Assembly (NCBI GenBank): GCA_963715675.1
Contig: OY970265.1
Span: 2,976,001-3,040,000, forward strand
Direction: 5' to 3'
DNA length: 64,000 nt
Source of the DNA: DASVWZ01 sp963715675
GTDB lineage: Bacteria; Acidobacteriota; Terriglobia; Terriglobales; Acidobacteriaceae
This document shows, in pieces, positions 1 to 8,345 of the stretch. Positions within the stretch are counted from its first letter, which is position 1. The number at the start of each line of letters is the position of its first letter. The notes beneath the pieces were generated by a model, which saw only the letters and a list, made by a program, of their open reading frames with translations, did no database searches and was not told where the DNA came from. The position numbers and the translations under genes are program-made.

Positions 1-295
1 CCGCGGACGCGTGGGCGCGCACCGTGACCGCACAGGCATGGGTTCCGCCGCGATCGGGATGGGAAAAATCCCAGAGAGTCATCCTCTGAATGGAAACGGG
101 ATTCGGCCCGTGGTTCACCAGATGGAGACGCATCCGAACCTGCGTCTGGGAACCGAGATTCTTGCTCTGCTCTACCTCGTAGGAGCCAGACACCAGAGGA
201 GCATTGCCGGCTGGCGCCGATGGGATCCCAACTGCAAGGAGTACAGCAGCGATCACAAGCTGCCACATGCATCGATGATGGATTTTGTAATTCAC
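1..295 (-). CDS. Secreted protein of unknown function, 5' part only
   Basis: The minus strand is open from a GTG at 295 to the left edge, giving at least 98 residues. An AGGAGG box lies about 10 nt before this GTG, which decides the start. The product begins with a short basic stretch, a hydrophobic segment (LVIAAVLLAVG) and a likely signal-peptidase site (PSAPAG). The following part alternates polar and hydrophobic residues, like a beta-sandwich domain (RMRLHLVNHGPNPVSIQRM). I do not recognise a family. It lies downstream of two minus-strand TPR genes with a 181-nt gap that shows no clear terminator, so co-transcription is possible. The C-terminus is outside the window. Confidence 0.6.
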   Translation of the reverse strand, partial: MNYKIHHRCMWQLVIAAVLLAVGIPSAPAGNAPLVSGSYEVEQSKNLGSQTQVRMRLHLVNHGPNPVSIQRMTLWDFSHPDRGGTHACAVTVRAHASA

Positions 296-476
296 GTGAA
301 CTCACCCTCCTGACGAGCTCTCCGGGGCCAAAGCTCAGCGTTGAAGAGCTCCGAGCGGCACGCCGGAAGTCGTGCCCTTCCACAAAACCGTTTATCAAAC
401 CAGTGCCAGCAACGCTGCCCGACTCCAAGAACCTAGTGTCAAGCAATACAAAGCCGTGCGCTTCGGCTCATTCGCG

Positions 477-1151
477 CTACTCCGGCAGCGGCTTCGCCGG
501 CGTTCCCGGCTTTACTCCAGAGTGCTTCTTGGCCTGGGCAATCAGGTCGAGCACTTTCTGTTTTCCTTCGTAATTCGGATTCGTATCCAGAAGCTTCTGC
601 CAAGTGGTGACCGCGTCATTGATATCCATCTTGCCCTGCCACTCGACAATGCCCAGATTAAACAGAGCATTCGCCTTGTTGGGCTCGTACGAGAGAGCCT
701 TGTTGAACTCCGCGATGGCAGTGTCGGCATTGCCCGTGTACCAGTACGCGGTTGCCATATCGGTGCGCACACCGGCATTGGCAGGCTGCACCTTCAGGGC
801 TTGCTGGTAATAGTCGATGGCGGTGGGAAACTGCTGCGTGTCGTAGTAGACGTTGCCCACGGAGGCCAGCAAGTCGGCATTCGACGGATCCGACTTGAGT
901 TTCTCGATCAGAGGCGCGGCTTGGGTGTCCGCCATTTTCTTCATCTGCTCCGGCGTGGGCTGCGAGCCCATACCTGCTCCCGTGCCGGCAGGAGCGGCAG
1001 CATTTGCATTCTCCACCGGCACAGCTGGAGACTGGGATCCGCGGAACAGCCAGCCCCCGGCGATGCCGACCAGCAGACAGATAACGGCGAGAATGTACGC
1101 CTGGAATGTGGTCCAGTTTGCGGCGGGTGATGCCTTCTTGATGTCTGACAT
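477..1151 (-). CDS. Membrane-anchored TPR protein
   Basis: The 224-residue product has a cytoplasmic N-terminus, one membrane segment at about residues 17-37 (AYILAVICLLVGIAGGWLF), a Pro/Ala-rich linker and about four TPR units from residue 70. Repeat signatures include NVYYDTQQFPTAIDYYQQAL and ALFNLGIVEWQGKMD. TPR arrays mediate protein-protein contacts, so a scaffold or assembly role at the membrane is likely, but the partner is unknown. A GGGAG box precedes the ATG. It is 27 nt downstream of a clear paralogue with the same N-terminal anchor, so the pair is probably one operon born by tandem duplication. CcmH/NrfG-type TPR proteins are a possible relative, but no cytochrome maturation genes are nearby. 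Confidence 0.85.
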   Translation of the reverse strand: MSDIKKASPAANWTTFQAYILAVICLLVGIAGGWLFRGSQSPAVPVENANAAAPAGTGAGMGSQPTPEQMKKMADTQAAPLIEKLKSDPSNADLLASVGNVYYDTQQFPTAIDYYQQALKVQPANAGVRTDMATAYWYTGNADTAIAEFNKALSYEPNKANALFNLGIVEWQGKMDINDAVTTWQKLLDTNPNYEGKQKVLDLIAQAKKHSGVKPGTPAKPLPE

Positions 1152-1178
1152 GTTTGCTCCCTGGAATCTGGTATCAGT

Positions 1179-1835
1179 TCAATTGCTGGCGCCCTGTTGC
1201 CGGGCATCAGCAATTAACTTCTCAACTTGTGCCTTCTTATCGTCCTGCAGCGCCGGATTCAGTTTCAGCAGCTGTTGCCACGCCTGCACAGCGCCCGGAG
1301 CGTCTTTCTTGCCCTTCCACCGAATCATGCCGAGGTTAAAGAGAGAATTGGCGTCCTTCGGGGCCTCCTTCAGCGACTGCTGCAATTGGCTGATCGCGCC
1401 ATCGATGTCCCCACTGTAGTACAGACAGGATGCCATCTCGGTGCGTGTGGCCACGTCCTTGGGATTGGCATTCACAGCTTTCTGGTAGTAGCCCGCGGCT
1501 TCCTGAAACTGGTGCGTGGATTGATAAATCCTGGCGATCTGAACCAGCAGGCCGGCATTGTTGGGATCGTTCTTGAGCTGCGCCAGCAGCGGTTCGGTCT
1601 TCTTATCGGCCATCTGCTTCATCTGTTCGAGGGTTGGCATCGGCTGCATCGCGGCTTGCATCGGCTGCGGTGCGGCCTGGCTGACGGGAGCGGCAGCGGT
1701 GGAACGGGTTTCGGAGCCGCGGAACAGGTATCCGATTGCCAAACCAAGCAGCAGGCAGATCGTTGCCAGGACGTACACCTGGGTAGGCCGCCAGGTGGAA
1801 GGAGTCGATTGCAATTCGGCGATGTCATTTGTCAT
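1179..1835 (-). CDS. Membrane-anchored TPR protein, paralogue of the next gene
   Basis: The 218-residue product has a membrane anchor at about residues 20-40 (VYVLATICLLLGLAIGYLF), which closely matches the downstream paralogue, including the following FRGS. TPR units follow from about residue 75 (ARIYQSTHQFQEAAGYYQKA, MASCLYYSGDIDGAISQL, LFNLGMIRWKGKKDAPGAVQ). A Pro/Met/Gln-rich spacer separates anchor and repeats. It is the first gene of a two- or three-gene minus-strand operon. A perfect palindrome at 1957-1974 lies upstream, between this gene and the divergent kinase. Confidence 0.85.
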   Translation of the reverse strand: MTNDIAELQSTPSTWRPTQVYVLATICLLLGLAIGYLFRGSETRSTAAAPVSQAAPQPMQAAMQPMPTLEQMKQMADKKTEPLLAQLKNDPNNAGLLVQIARIYQSTHQFQEAAGYYQKAVNANPKDVATRTEMASCLYYSGDIDGAISQLQQSLKEAPKDANSLFNLGMIRWKGKKDAPGAVQAWQQLLKLNPALQDDKKAQVEKLIADARQQGASN

Positions 1836-2222
1836 GTGTTCCAGCCTCTGAGGGTCGTGGTGACGAACGCGGTCAGGCCGCTGCCATCATTCCAACGGAA
1901 TCCAACCCCAACTTGCATAGATTACGCTTTCCTCCGGACCTCGAACTGCATTTGTTATCACAGGAGTGTGTGATGTCTATCACAGCCTGGAGTCACTGGT
2001 AAAAACAAGCAGTCCTTGCAGATGGGATCTCGATGCCTCCTCTTGATGGTGAAACGGAGACTCGTCCAGCACATCCAGGTCGCAGAATCAGCGCGGCTGC
2101 GAATCTCCGTAATCGGTTGCCTCCCAAAACAGGAACCGTCCGGATCGTTCCTCTAGAATAACCCGCCGAATCGAGATGTTTGGAAAGAACGCTTCCGATA
2201 TAGAAGTTTGGGAGCCAAAAAG
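1836..2222. other. Divergent intergenic region between TPR operon and kinase
   Basis: This 387-nt region holds no convincing gene. It contains the palindrome at 1957-1974, an additional ATCACA half-site at 1979-1984, and a TAGAAT hexamer near 2153 that could serve as a -10 box for the kinase gene. Both flanking genes are transcribed away from it. Confidence 0.5.
1957..1974. promoter_or_regulatory. Palindrome ATCACA-N6-TGTGAT, candidate operator
   Basis: The arms 1957-1962 and 1969-1974 are perfect reverse complements around a 6-nt spacer (GGAGTG). A third ATCACA half-site lies 5 nt further on. The arms are those of a CRP/FNR-type site but in the opposite order to the canonical TGTGA-N6-TCACA. 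Related palindromes occur upstream of both propeller clusters (29266-29283 and 58338-58353). The regulator is not identified. Confidence 0.4.
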
Positions 2223-4207
2223 ATGGGTGCCAAGCCGGATTCAGGGACGACCGACAAAAAATTGCGGGCCTTGGCAGTCGTGGCCGACCAGAAGGACTAC
2301 CAGGTCCTCTGTGAGCTCCTTACGAAGGCCGGAAACGGCCGGGTCCAGGTCGATCAGGCGCGCAGCACGGAAGAGGCGTACGAGGGTCTGCAAACGGCGG
2401 CCTACGATCTGCTCTTGTGGGAATCGAATTCGCAGAAAATCGGGCCTCCACCGCCGGAGGAGCGGCTCCAGGAGAACAATTTCCAGACCCGGCTCATGGT
2501 TCTGCAGGACCACCTCACGCAGCAGAATATCCATGCGATGATTCAGAGCCAGGCGTGCAACCACGTTTGCCATTGTGATCTGACGGGACCTTGTCTGGCG
2601 CTAGCGATCCTGGGAGCAATTGCAGGCTACTGTGCGCGACGGGAAACCAGTGTTTCACGCGCCACCATTGAAAAGCTGCAGCGGGCGGTCGAACAATCGC
2701 GGGACCTGGTCATGATCACCGATCAGGCCGGCGCAATCGAGTACGTCAATCCGGCGTTTGAGAACTTGACCGGGTATATGCGCACGAAGTGCAGGGCCAA
2801 ACCCTCGGTATTTTGAAATCGGACCAGCAGCCCGGCGAGCTTTACGAGGAGATGTGGGACACGGTTCTTTCCGGCAATGTGTTCCGCGGAATTGTGACGG
2901 ACCGCAAGAAGAATGGCGAGATGTTCATTGTCGAAAAGGTGATGACGCCCATGGTGGAGGAGGGCGGCCGGATCACGCATTTCATCTCCACCGCCCGGGA
3001 CATCACGGACCGCCGAAAACTCGAAGCGGAGCTGCAGCAGGCACACAAAATGGATGCGCTGGGCCAACTGGCAGGCGGCGTCGCCCATGACTTCAATAAC
3101 CTGCTGATGGTGATCAGCGCGTATGCGGAACTTTCACTGGACAGGCTGGCTTCGGCAGACCCGCTCCGGCAAAATGTGGGCGAGATTCTGACGGCCTCGC
3201 GCCGCGCCGCCGACCTTACTCGCCAGTTGCTGGCGTTTGGGCGCAAGCAGCTGCAGTCTCTGCAAGTGCTGGATCTGAATCCGGTGATTGGCGAGATCAG
3301 CCGCATGCTGCCGCGGTTGATCGGGGAAGACATCCAACTGGCGTTCATTCCGGGGCAGGACTTAAACAGAGTGAAAGCGGACCCGGTGCAGATCGAACAA
3401 GTAATGATGAACCTGGCTGCCAATGCGCGCGATGCGATGCCCCGCGGGGGGAAGCTGACGATTGAAACCGCCAACATGTTCCTGGATGATACCTACTTGC
3501 AGCGGCGCACCGTTGTCCCCAAAGGCGATTATGTTCTCATCGCGGTCACCGACTCCGGGGAAGGAATTGCGCCGGAGCATCTGGCGCACATTTTCGAACC
3601 CTTCTATACCACGAAAGCTGCCGGAAAGGGTACCGGACTCGGACTCGCCACCGTCTACGGGATCGTGAAACAAAGCGGAGGGTTCATCTGGGTTTACAGC
3701 GAGCCGGGATTGGGAACGACCTTCAAGATTTATTTGCCACGAGCACAGTCGGAAAGGGCGGCGGCAGACCCGGAGGTTGCTGCTTCCAGTAAGTCTCCCT
3801 ACGGATGCGAAACGGTGTTGCTGGTGGAAGATGAAGCCGCCGTACGGGAGTCGGAGCGGGAGTTCCTCGCCCGATATGGTTACACGGTGTTGGAGGCGAA
3901 GCATGGAGAGGATGCCATCCGGATTTCGCAGGCGTACGACGGCTGCATTCATTTGATGATCACGGACGTCGTCATGCCAGTGATGGGCGGAGCCGCGGTG
4001 GCGGAACAATTGTCACGGGAACGGCCGGATATGAACGTGCTCTTCGTCTCCGGTTACGCCGAGAACACTGTCCTGGCGCAGGGAAAGATTGACGTTAAGA
4101 ATCATTTCCTGCCGAAACCATTCTCGCTTCGCGCCCTGGGACGCAAAGTGCGCGAAGTAATCGACCCGAAGCGGCCCCGGGCTTCGGCCGCGGCGATTTC
4201 GAGTTAG
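2223..4207 (+). pseudogene. Hybrid PAS sensor histidine kinase with response-regulator domain, frameshifted
   Basis: Two overlapping frames together encode one hybrid kinase of about 660 residues. The first frame (ATG 2223 with GGGAG 8 nt upstream) holds a degenerate receiver-like region and the start of a PAS domain (RDLVMITDQAGAIEYVNPAF). It loses frame just after FENLTGY and stops at 2816. The second frame resumes the PAS domain at HEVQGQTLGILKS. It continues with HisKA (phospho-acceptor His in GGVAHDFNNLL), a HATPase (N box NLAANARDAM, G1 DSGEGI, G2 GKGTGLGL) and a C-terminal receiver (acidic VEDE, phospho-acceptor Asp in MITDVVMP, conserved Lys in LPKPFS). One missing base near 2781-2783 accounts for the break. 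All downstream catalytic motifs are intact, so either the lesion is recent or it is a sequencing indel. A phosphorelay role is inferred from the domains. Confidence 0.85.
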
Positions 4208-4254
4208 AGCAGAACTTTCCCCGTCGTCCCTTATAATCGTGGTTCGGAAACGGC

Positions 4255-6114
4255 ATGAACGTCAGCTTCCCCGCCATGCAGAACACGCCCGCATCTAAGG
4301 TTTTGCCGCGATCCTTTTCAGTTCGATGCGGTGTTGAGGGCACTTCTGTCCTAATCATTATTCTCTTGTGGGCCGTCACCTATCTGGCGGGGGCGTTCAC
4401 GCCAGCGCTGCTAGACGATGCGGACACGGTACATGCGGAAGCCGCGCGCGAGATTCTTTTGACTCACGATTGGGTAACTCTGCATATCAACGGGGGAATC
4501 CGATACCTGGAAAAGGCTCCGCTGATGTACTGGGGAGTCGCCGCCAGCTACCGGCTTTTCGGAGTTGCAGACTGGAGCACGCGGCTGCCGCTCGTGCTGG
4601 GGATTCTGGCGCTTTCGCTGGCGACCTATACGCTGGGCTGCCACAGCTTCGGAGAGCGCGGCGGCCTGCTCTCCGCGATTGTTCTGGGGACGTCGCTTGG
4701 ACCCTACCTCTTTACCCGCTTTCTTATTCCCGATACGCTGGTCGGGCTCTGGCTGACGCTGACCTTTCTTTTCTTTTTGCGTTCGCTGGATGAAGATCCG
4801 CCGTCTCGTTGGACTTGCTGGGGTCTGGCTGTCAGTTGCGCCTTGAACGTGCTGACCAAGGGCTTGATCGGACTGGTGTTCCCGATGGCGGTGATCGGGC
4901 TCTATCTTCTTTTGACGGCAGACTTGAGACACTTACTCAGGCTCAGGCCATGGTCCAGCACGATGGTGTTTCTGGTGGTCGCCGCCCCTTGGCATGTTCT
5001 GGCGGCTCTGAGAAATCCGGACCAGGGCTCGGCGCGAGGATTTGTATGGTTCTATTTTGTCAACGAGCATTTTCTTCGGTATCTGAACAAGCGCGTCCCC
5101 CGCGACTACGATACCGTTCCATTCCTGGTTTTCTGGGCGCTGATTCTGGTGTGGCTGGTTCCATGGGCCGCGTTTCTGCCGCAAGCGTGCAAGAGCGTGC
5201 TGGTTGGCTGGCGGGAGTTTCGTTCGAAGATGGACGCGAGAGAGAGCGCCAATCTCCTGTTCCTACTGTGGGCCGCAGTGATCCTGATTTTTTTCAGCTT
5301 TTCGACCCGGCAAGAGTATTACGCCATTCCCGCGATCCCGGGCTTTGCACTGCTCGTCGGGGGCTGGCTGGATCAGGAGACTGCGTCATCGACGGGGAGC
5401 AAGGAACGGAGAGCGGGAAGGACTTCCTCCACTCTATTGCTGGGGGTGGGGGTGCTCGTGTTCGCAGTCGGGGCCATGATTGTTTGCCAATCGAAAGCTC
5501 CGGCTCCGGGCAGCGACCTGGCGGATTTGCTGAAAAAGAATCCGCTGAACTATGCCATGTCATTCGGCCATTTTCTTGATCTCACTCCCCGTGCGATGGG
5601 AGCGTTCCAGCGGCCGTTGCTGGTATTTTCGCTGGCTTTCTTGCTGGGAACAGGACTGAACTGGATTTTCCGCCGGCGCGGCAACCCAGCTGCCGGGAAC
5701 ACCGCATTAGCGTTGATGATGATCGTCATTTTGGCCTGCGTGCATTCCGCCTTCGTCACTTTCTCTCCCGTCCTCTCTTCGCAGGAACTGGCGGCGGCAC
5801 TTCAGCAGCATTACCGCCCGGGCGATATCGTGGTGGCGAACGGGCTCTATGAGAGCGCTTCCAGCTTGAACTTCTACACCGGAGTCCCGCTACGCAGCCT
5901 GCATCCGCCGACCGGGAATTTGTGGTACGGCGCTCAGTTTCCCGATGCTCCCCGAGTCTGGGAAACCCGGAGTTCGTTCGACGCTTTGTGGCTTGGCCCA
6001 GGCCGGGTTTTTCTCTGGACGGATCAGGATGATCCTGCTGTACTGCACGGGAAAACCCGATATGCAGTCGCACGCAGCGGGGGGAAATCGCTCCTCACCA
6101 ATCTTCCGCTTTAA
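4255..6114 (+). CDS. ArnT/PMT-like lipid-linked sugar glycosyltransferase
   Basis: This 619-residue polytopic protein has the GT83/PMT_2 layout: an N-terminal membrane segment, then a first periplasmic loop with acidic residues (LLDDADTVHAEAAREI) and an aromatic/Lys motif (YLEKAPLMYW), about ten further membrane segments and a soluble C-terminal part. Family members move a sugar from a polyprenyl-phosphate donor to lipid A, a protein or a glycan on the periplasmic side. The acceptor cannot be told from sequence. A TATAAT hexamer at 4232-4237 is 18 nt before the ATG. It follows the frameshifted kinase by 47 nt and converges with the HpnI-like gene. Confidence 0.85.
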   Translation: MNVSFPAMQNTPASKVLPRSFSVRCGVEGTSVLIIILLWAVTYLAGAFTPALLDDADTVHAEAAREILLTHDWVTLHINGGIRYLEKAPLMYWGVAASYRLFGVADWSTRLPLVLGILALSLATYTLGCHSFGERGGLLSAIVLGTSLGPYLFTRFLIPDTLVGLWLTLTFLFFLRSLDEDPPSRWTCWGLAVSCALNVLTKGLIGLVFPMAVIGLYLLLTADLRHLLRLRPWSSTMVFLVVAAPWHVLAALRNPDQGSARGFVWFYFVNEHFLRYLNKRVPRDYDTVPFLVFWALILVWLVPWAAFLPQACKSVLVGWREFRSKMDARESANLLFLLWAAVILIFFSFSTRQEYYAIPAIPGFALLVGGWLDQETASSTGSKERRAGRTSSTLLLGVGVLVFAVGAMIVCQSKAPAPGSDLADLLKKNPLNYAMSFGHFLDLTPRAMGAFQRPLLVFSLAFLLGTGLNWIFRRRGNPAAGNTALALMMIVILACVHSAFVTFSPVLSSQELAAALQQHYRPGDIVVANGLYESASSLNFYTGVPLRSLHPPTGNLWYGAQFPDAPRVWETRSSFDALWLGPGRVFLWTDQDDPAVLHGKTRYAVARSGGKSLLTNLPL

Positions 6115-6140
6115 CCGCTGCACGTACTCACCCTACACCA

Positions 6141-7310
6141 TCACAAGAGCCGCTCCAGCTTGCCATCTTTGAGACAGTAAGAATCCCCGCGCCAGTGAAT
6201 CCTGTGCCCGAAAAAGCTGGCGATCCAAACCGCCAAGGCAATCAGGTCCCGAAGCGGAATCAGGTACAGCAAAGACAATACCTGCCGATCGTGCAACACT
6301 CCGCCGGTCGCAAGCGCGGACGCCACCCGCACCCCTGTTGTCAGGGCAAGCAATGCCCATGCCCACAGGGCTCCGCCAGACAGGAACACTGTCAATAATG
6401 CCCAGGGCAGGCCGAAAGTGAGGCCCAGCCCCACGTATCCCCAGAAGCGCGAATCGCGGATGGTTCGCGCCCAACGAAGCTGGTGCGAGAGAAAGTCCGA
6501 GATGGAATACCGCGGCAGGAACGTCTCTACCACCACATCCGACAACTCGACCTTCAACCCATTCGAGGCGAGGCGGACACCCAGTTGATAATCGTCAGCA
6601 AGATAATCGGCAAGCGCTTCGAACCCGCCCATCGCACCGAGATCGCCACGGCGGAACGCAAGCGTGGAGCCGAGTCCGAACCGGATCCCTTCCATCCGGC
6701 GCGCCACCAGAACGCCGGCGCAGAAATCCGTGCTGATCCCCAGCGACTCCAGGCGCGAACCCAGCGTCGCGTTGGCAATGCCGCGGTAGAGACAGGTCAC
6801 AAGCCCGATGTTGGAATTTGCAAGTGGAGCGGTGACGCGGCGCAGATAGTCGGGTTCAACTCGAATATCGCTGTCATTCACGATCAGCCACTGGTGGCGA
6901 GCGGCTTGCACCATCTGCGCCAGGTTGCTGACCTTGGCATTCGCGCCCAAGTCCCTGGAGCAAACAATCAGACGAATTGCGCGCTGGGGAAATTCCTGCT
7001 TGAGGCGATGGACCAGTTCAACTGCCGGGTCGGCGGGATCGCCGACTCCGAAAATGATTTCGTATTCCCGGTAATCTTGCAGGCAGTGGCTGCGAAAGCT
7101 CTCATACATCTGCGGATCGGTGCCCTTAAGCGGCTTAAGAATGGACACCGGAACTGGATCGCGGGCTCCGGTACTCTTGCCCTCCAGTCGCTTGCAGTCA
7201 CGGGAAAACGAGGCCGCGCTCCATAGACAAGCGGCGTAATAAGCGATGCTGGAAACCGTGCCGGCGACAGCGAACAGATCGAGGCCTTTGATCATGGACT
7301 CCTGAAGCAT
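6141..7310 (-). CDS. hpnI: HpnI-like hopanoid / ceramide-glucosyltransferase-type glycosyltransferase
   Basis: The 389-residue product has an N-terminal membrane segment, a GT-A domain of the GT21 family (VSILKPLKGTDPQMYESFRS, DSDIRVEPDYL, LRWARTIR as the QxxRW signature) and about three C-terminal membrane segments. HpnI adds N-acetylglucosamine to bacteriohopanetetrol in hopanoid lipid synthesis. Ceramide glucosyltransferase is the related alternative. No other hopanoid genes are in the window, so the assignment rests on similarity of motifs. The start may be the ATG at 7310 or the one at 7295. The leader and first codons (MLQES, IKG) are shared with the region upstream of the XRE gene at 7398-7652. 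Confidence 0.75.
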   Translation of the reverse strand: MLQESMIKGLDLFAVAGTVSSIAYYAACLWSAASFSRDCKRLEGKSTGARDPVPVSILKPLKGTDPQMYESFRSHCLQDYREYEIIFGVGDPADPAVELVHRLKQEFPQRAIRLIVCSRDLGANAKVSNLAQMVQAARHQWLIVNDSDIRVEPDYLRRVTAPLANSNIGLVTCLYRGIANATLGSRLESLGISTDFCAGVLVARRMEGIRFGLGSTLAFRRGDLGAMGGFEALADYLADDYQLGVRLASNGLKVELSDVVVETFLPRYSISDFLSHQLRWARTIRDSRFWGYVGLGLTFGLPWALLTVFLSGGALWAWALLALTTGVRVASALATGGVLHDRQVLSLLYLIPLRDLIALAVWIASFFGHRIHWRGDSYCLKDGKLERLL

Positions 7311-7338
7311 ACCTCAGACCCGGTGCCGGATTCGCGCC
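7283..7338 (-). repeat. 56-nt direct repeat, copy A, at the 5' end of the hpnI-like gene
   Basis: Copy A aligns without gaps to copy B (7670-7725), with about eight mismatches by eye. The core CTCCTGAAGCATACCTCAGA (plus strand) is identical in both. Copy A spans the proposed start of the glycosyltransferase gene, and copy B lies just upstream of the XRE gene. The shared block may be a common promoter or leader element, or the trace of a duplication. Confidence 0.7.
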
Positions 7339-7397
7339 TTTGGATCTCACATCCCCCGGAGGAGAAACGGCCACGTGACCGGTGCACCCAGTCTACG

Positions 7398-7652
7398 TCA
7401 GCCTGTCACGCCGCCGCGCTTTCGGAGGAAGCGGACAAACTCCGACAGCATACGCTCGGCCGAGATGTCAAAGGCCGAGGCAAGAAGGAACAGCTCAGTG
7501 AGCCTCGGGTTCCGGCGGGAGTTCTCGGTTTCCCAGATGCGGGGATGCGCTAGATGGGCCGCCGCGGCCAGTTCCCGCAGGGTCATGCCGTGGGCGTGGC
7601 GTTTCTGGGCGACAAACTGCCCCCACCCGCGCTGAAACTTCTTGAGATTCAC
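7398..7652 (-). CDS. Small XRE-family helix-turn-helix regulator
   Basis: The 84-residue product is almost entirely one HTH_3/Cro-type domain: QKRHAHGMTLRELAAAAHLA forms helices 1-2 and HPRIWETENSRRNPRLTELF the recognition region. A GTG start at 7652 is preferred because GGAGGA lies 6 nt before it. The reading frame is open further upstream into the shared 56-nt repeat, so a longer product starting MLQES is possible but less likely. It has no ligand domain. It lies upstream of and on the same strand as the HpnI-like gene, separated by 87 nt. The shared repeat suggests the two genes may be controlled alike. Confidence 0.75.
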   Translation of the reverse strand: MNLKKFQRGWGQFVAQKRHAHGMTLRELAAAAHLAHPRIWETENSRRNPRLTELFLLASAFDISAERMLSEFVRFLRKRGGVTG

Positions 7653-7669
7653 GTGTGTCCTCCACTCGA

Positions 7670-7725
7670 TGCCTTTGATTGTTGACTCCTGAAGCATACC
7701 TCAGACGGGGCACCGGATTCCCGCC
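7670..7725 (-). repeat. 56-nt direct repeat, copy B, upstream of XRE gene
   Basis: This is the partner of the repeat at 7283-7338 and has the same orientation. It sits 18 nt upstream of the preferred XRE start codon. Confidence 0.7.
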
Positions 7726-7761
7726 TCCGCCATCGGCGCATCGGTTCAGAGACAGCCCGAA

Positions 7762-7790
7762 TTGACTTGGCGGCTGGTTCCCTCCAGAAT
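7762..7790 (+). promoter_or_regulatory. Sigma-70-like promoter for the STAS gene
   Basis: TTGACT at 7762-7767 and CAGAAT at 7785-7790 are separated by 17 nt and lie 42 nt before the GTG start of the STAS gene. The -35 matches the consensus at five of six positions and the -10 at four of six. Confidence 0.4.
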
Positions 7791-7831
7791 TGGGAGCACG
7801 GACTGCGGAAGCGCCAGGGAGGCAAAACCCC

Positions 7832-8191
7832 GTGAGCATGAAAATCAGTACCCGAGAGGTGGAGGGCGTCACCATCGTCGACCTCAGCGGTCGAATCACT
7901 CTAGGCGATGAGACTGGAAAGCTGCGCGACGCTGTCCGTGCCCTGCTCGACCGAGGAGTCCGGAAGATCGTGCTGAACCTTGCCGGGGTCAGCTATATCG
8001 ACAGCACCGGAGTCGGCGAACTGGTCGGATGCTATACCACGGTTCGCAACCAGGGCGGTGAAATGAAGCTGATGAACCTCACCCAGAAGGTGCAAGACCT
8101 GTTCCACGTCACCAAACTCTATACCATCTTCGACATCAAGGACGATGAGTTCACCGCCGTGAAATCGTTCGACTGGTTCTTTGCGAAGTGA
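7832..8191 (+). CDS. STAS-domain anti-sigma factor antagonist
   Basis: The 119-residue product is a single SpoIIAA-like STAS domain. The conserved DSTG motif (VSYIDSTGVGELV) carries the serine that the partner anti-sigma kinase phosphorylates in this family. Unphosphorylated antagonists bind the anti-sigma factor and free the sigma factor. The start is set at the GTG at 7832, 9 nt after GGGAGG at 7817-7822, giving MSMKIST. No RsbW-type kinase or alternative sigma factor is adjacent, so its partner must be encoded elsewhere. It converges with the Asp-box gene. Confidence 0.88.
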   Translation: MSMKISTREVEGVTIVDLSGRITLGDETGKLRDAVRALLDRGVRKIVLNLAGVSYIDSTGVGELVGCYTTVRNQGGEMKLMNLTQKVQDLFHVTKLYTIFDIKDDEFTAVKSFDWFFAK

Positions 8192-8345
8192 GCGCGGCCG
8201 GTATCCGTCGCAGGTTTGTCATTCCGAGCGGAGCGAGGAATCCCTATCGTCCGTAGGCTGCATCCGTGAGTGGTATAGCCAAGCGAACAGACGGCGCAAG
8301 CTTGTGCAACTGCCTGCTTACATCAGTTTGATTACATAGAACTGC

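Noticed and set aside
8218..8245. Inverted repeat around ATTCCGAGCGGAGCGAGGAAT after the STAS gene
   Set aside because: The arms are only five bases (ATTCC/GGAAT) with no T-run. It looks like a dispersed intergenic word, not a supported terminator.
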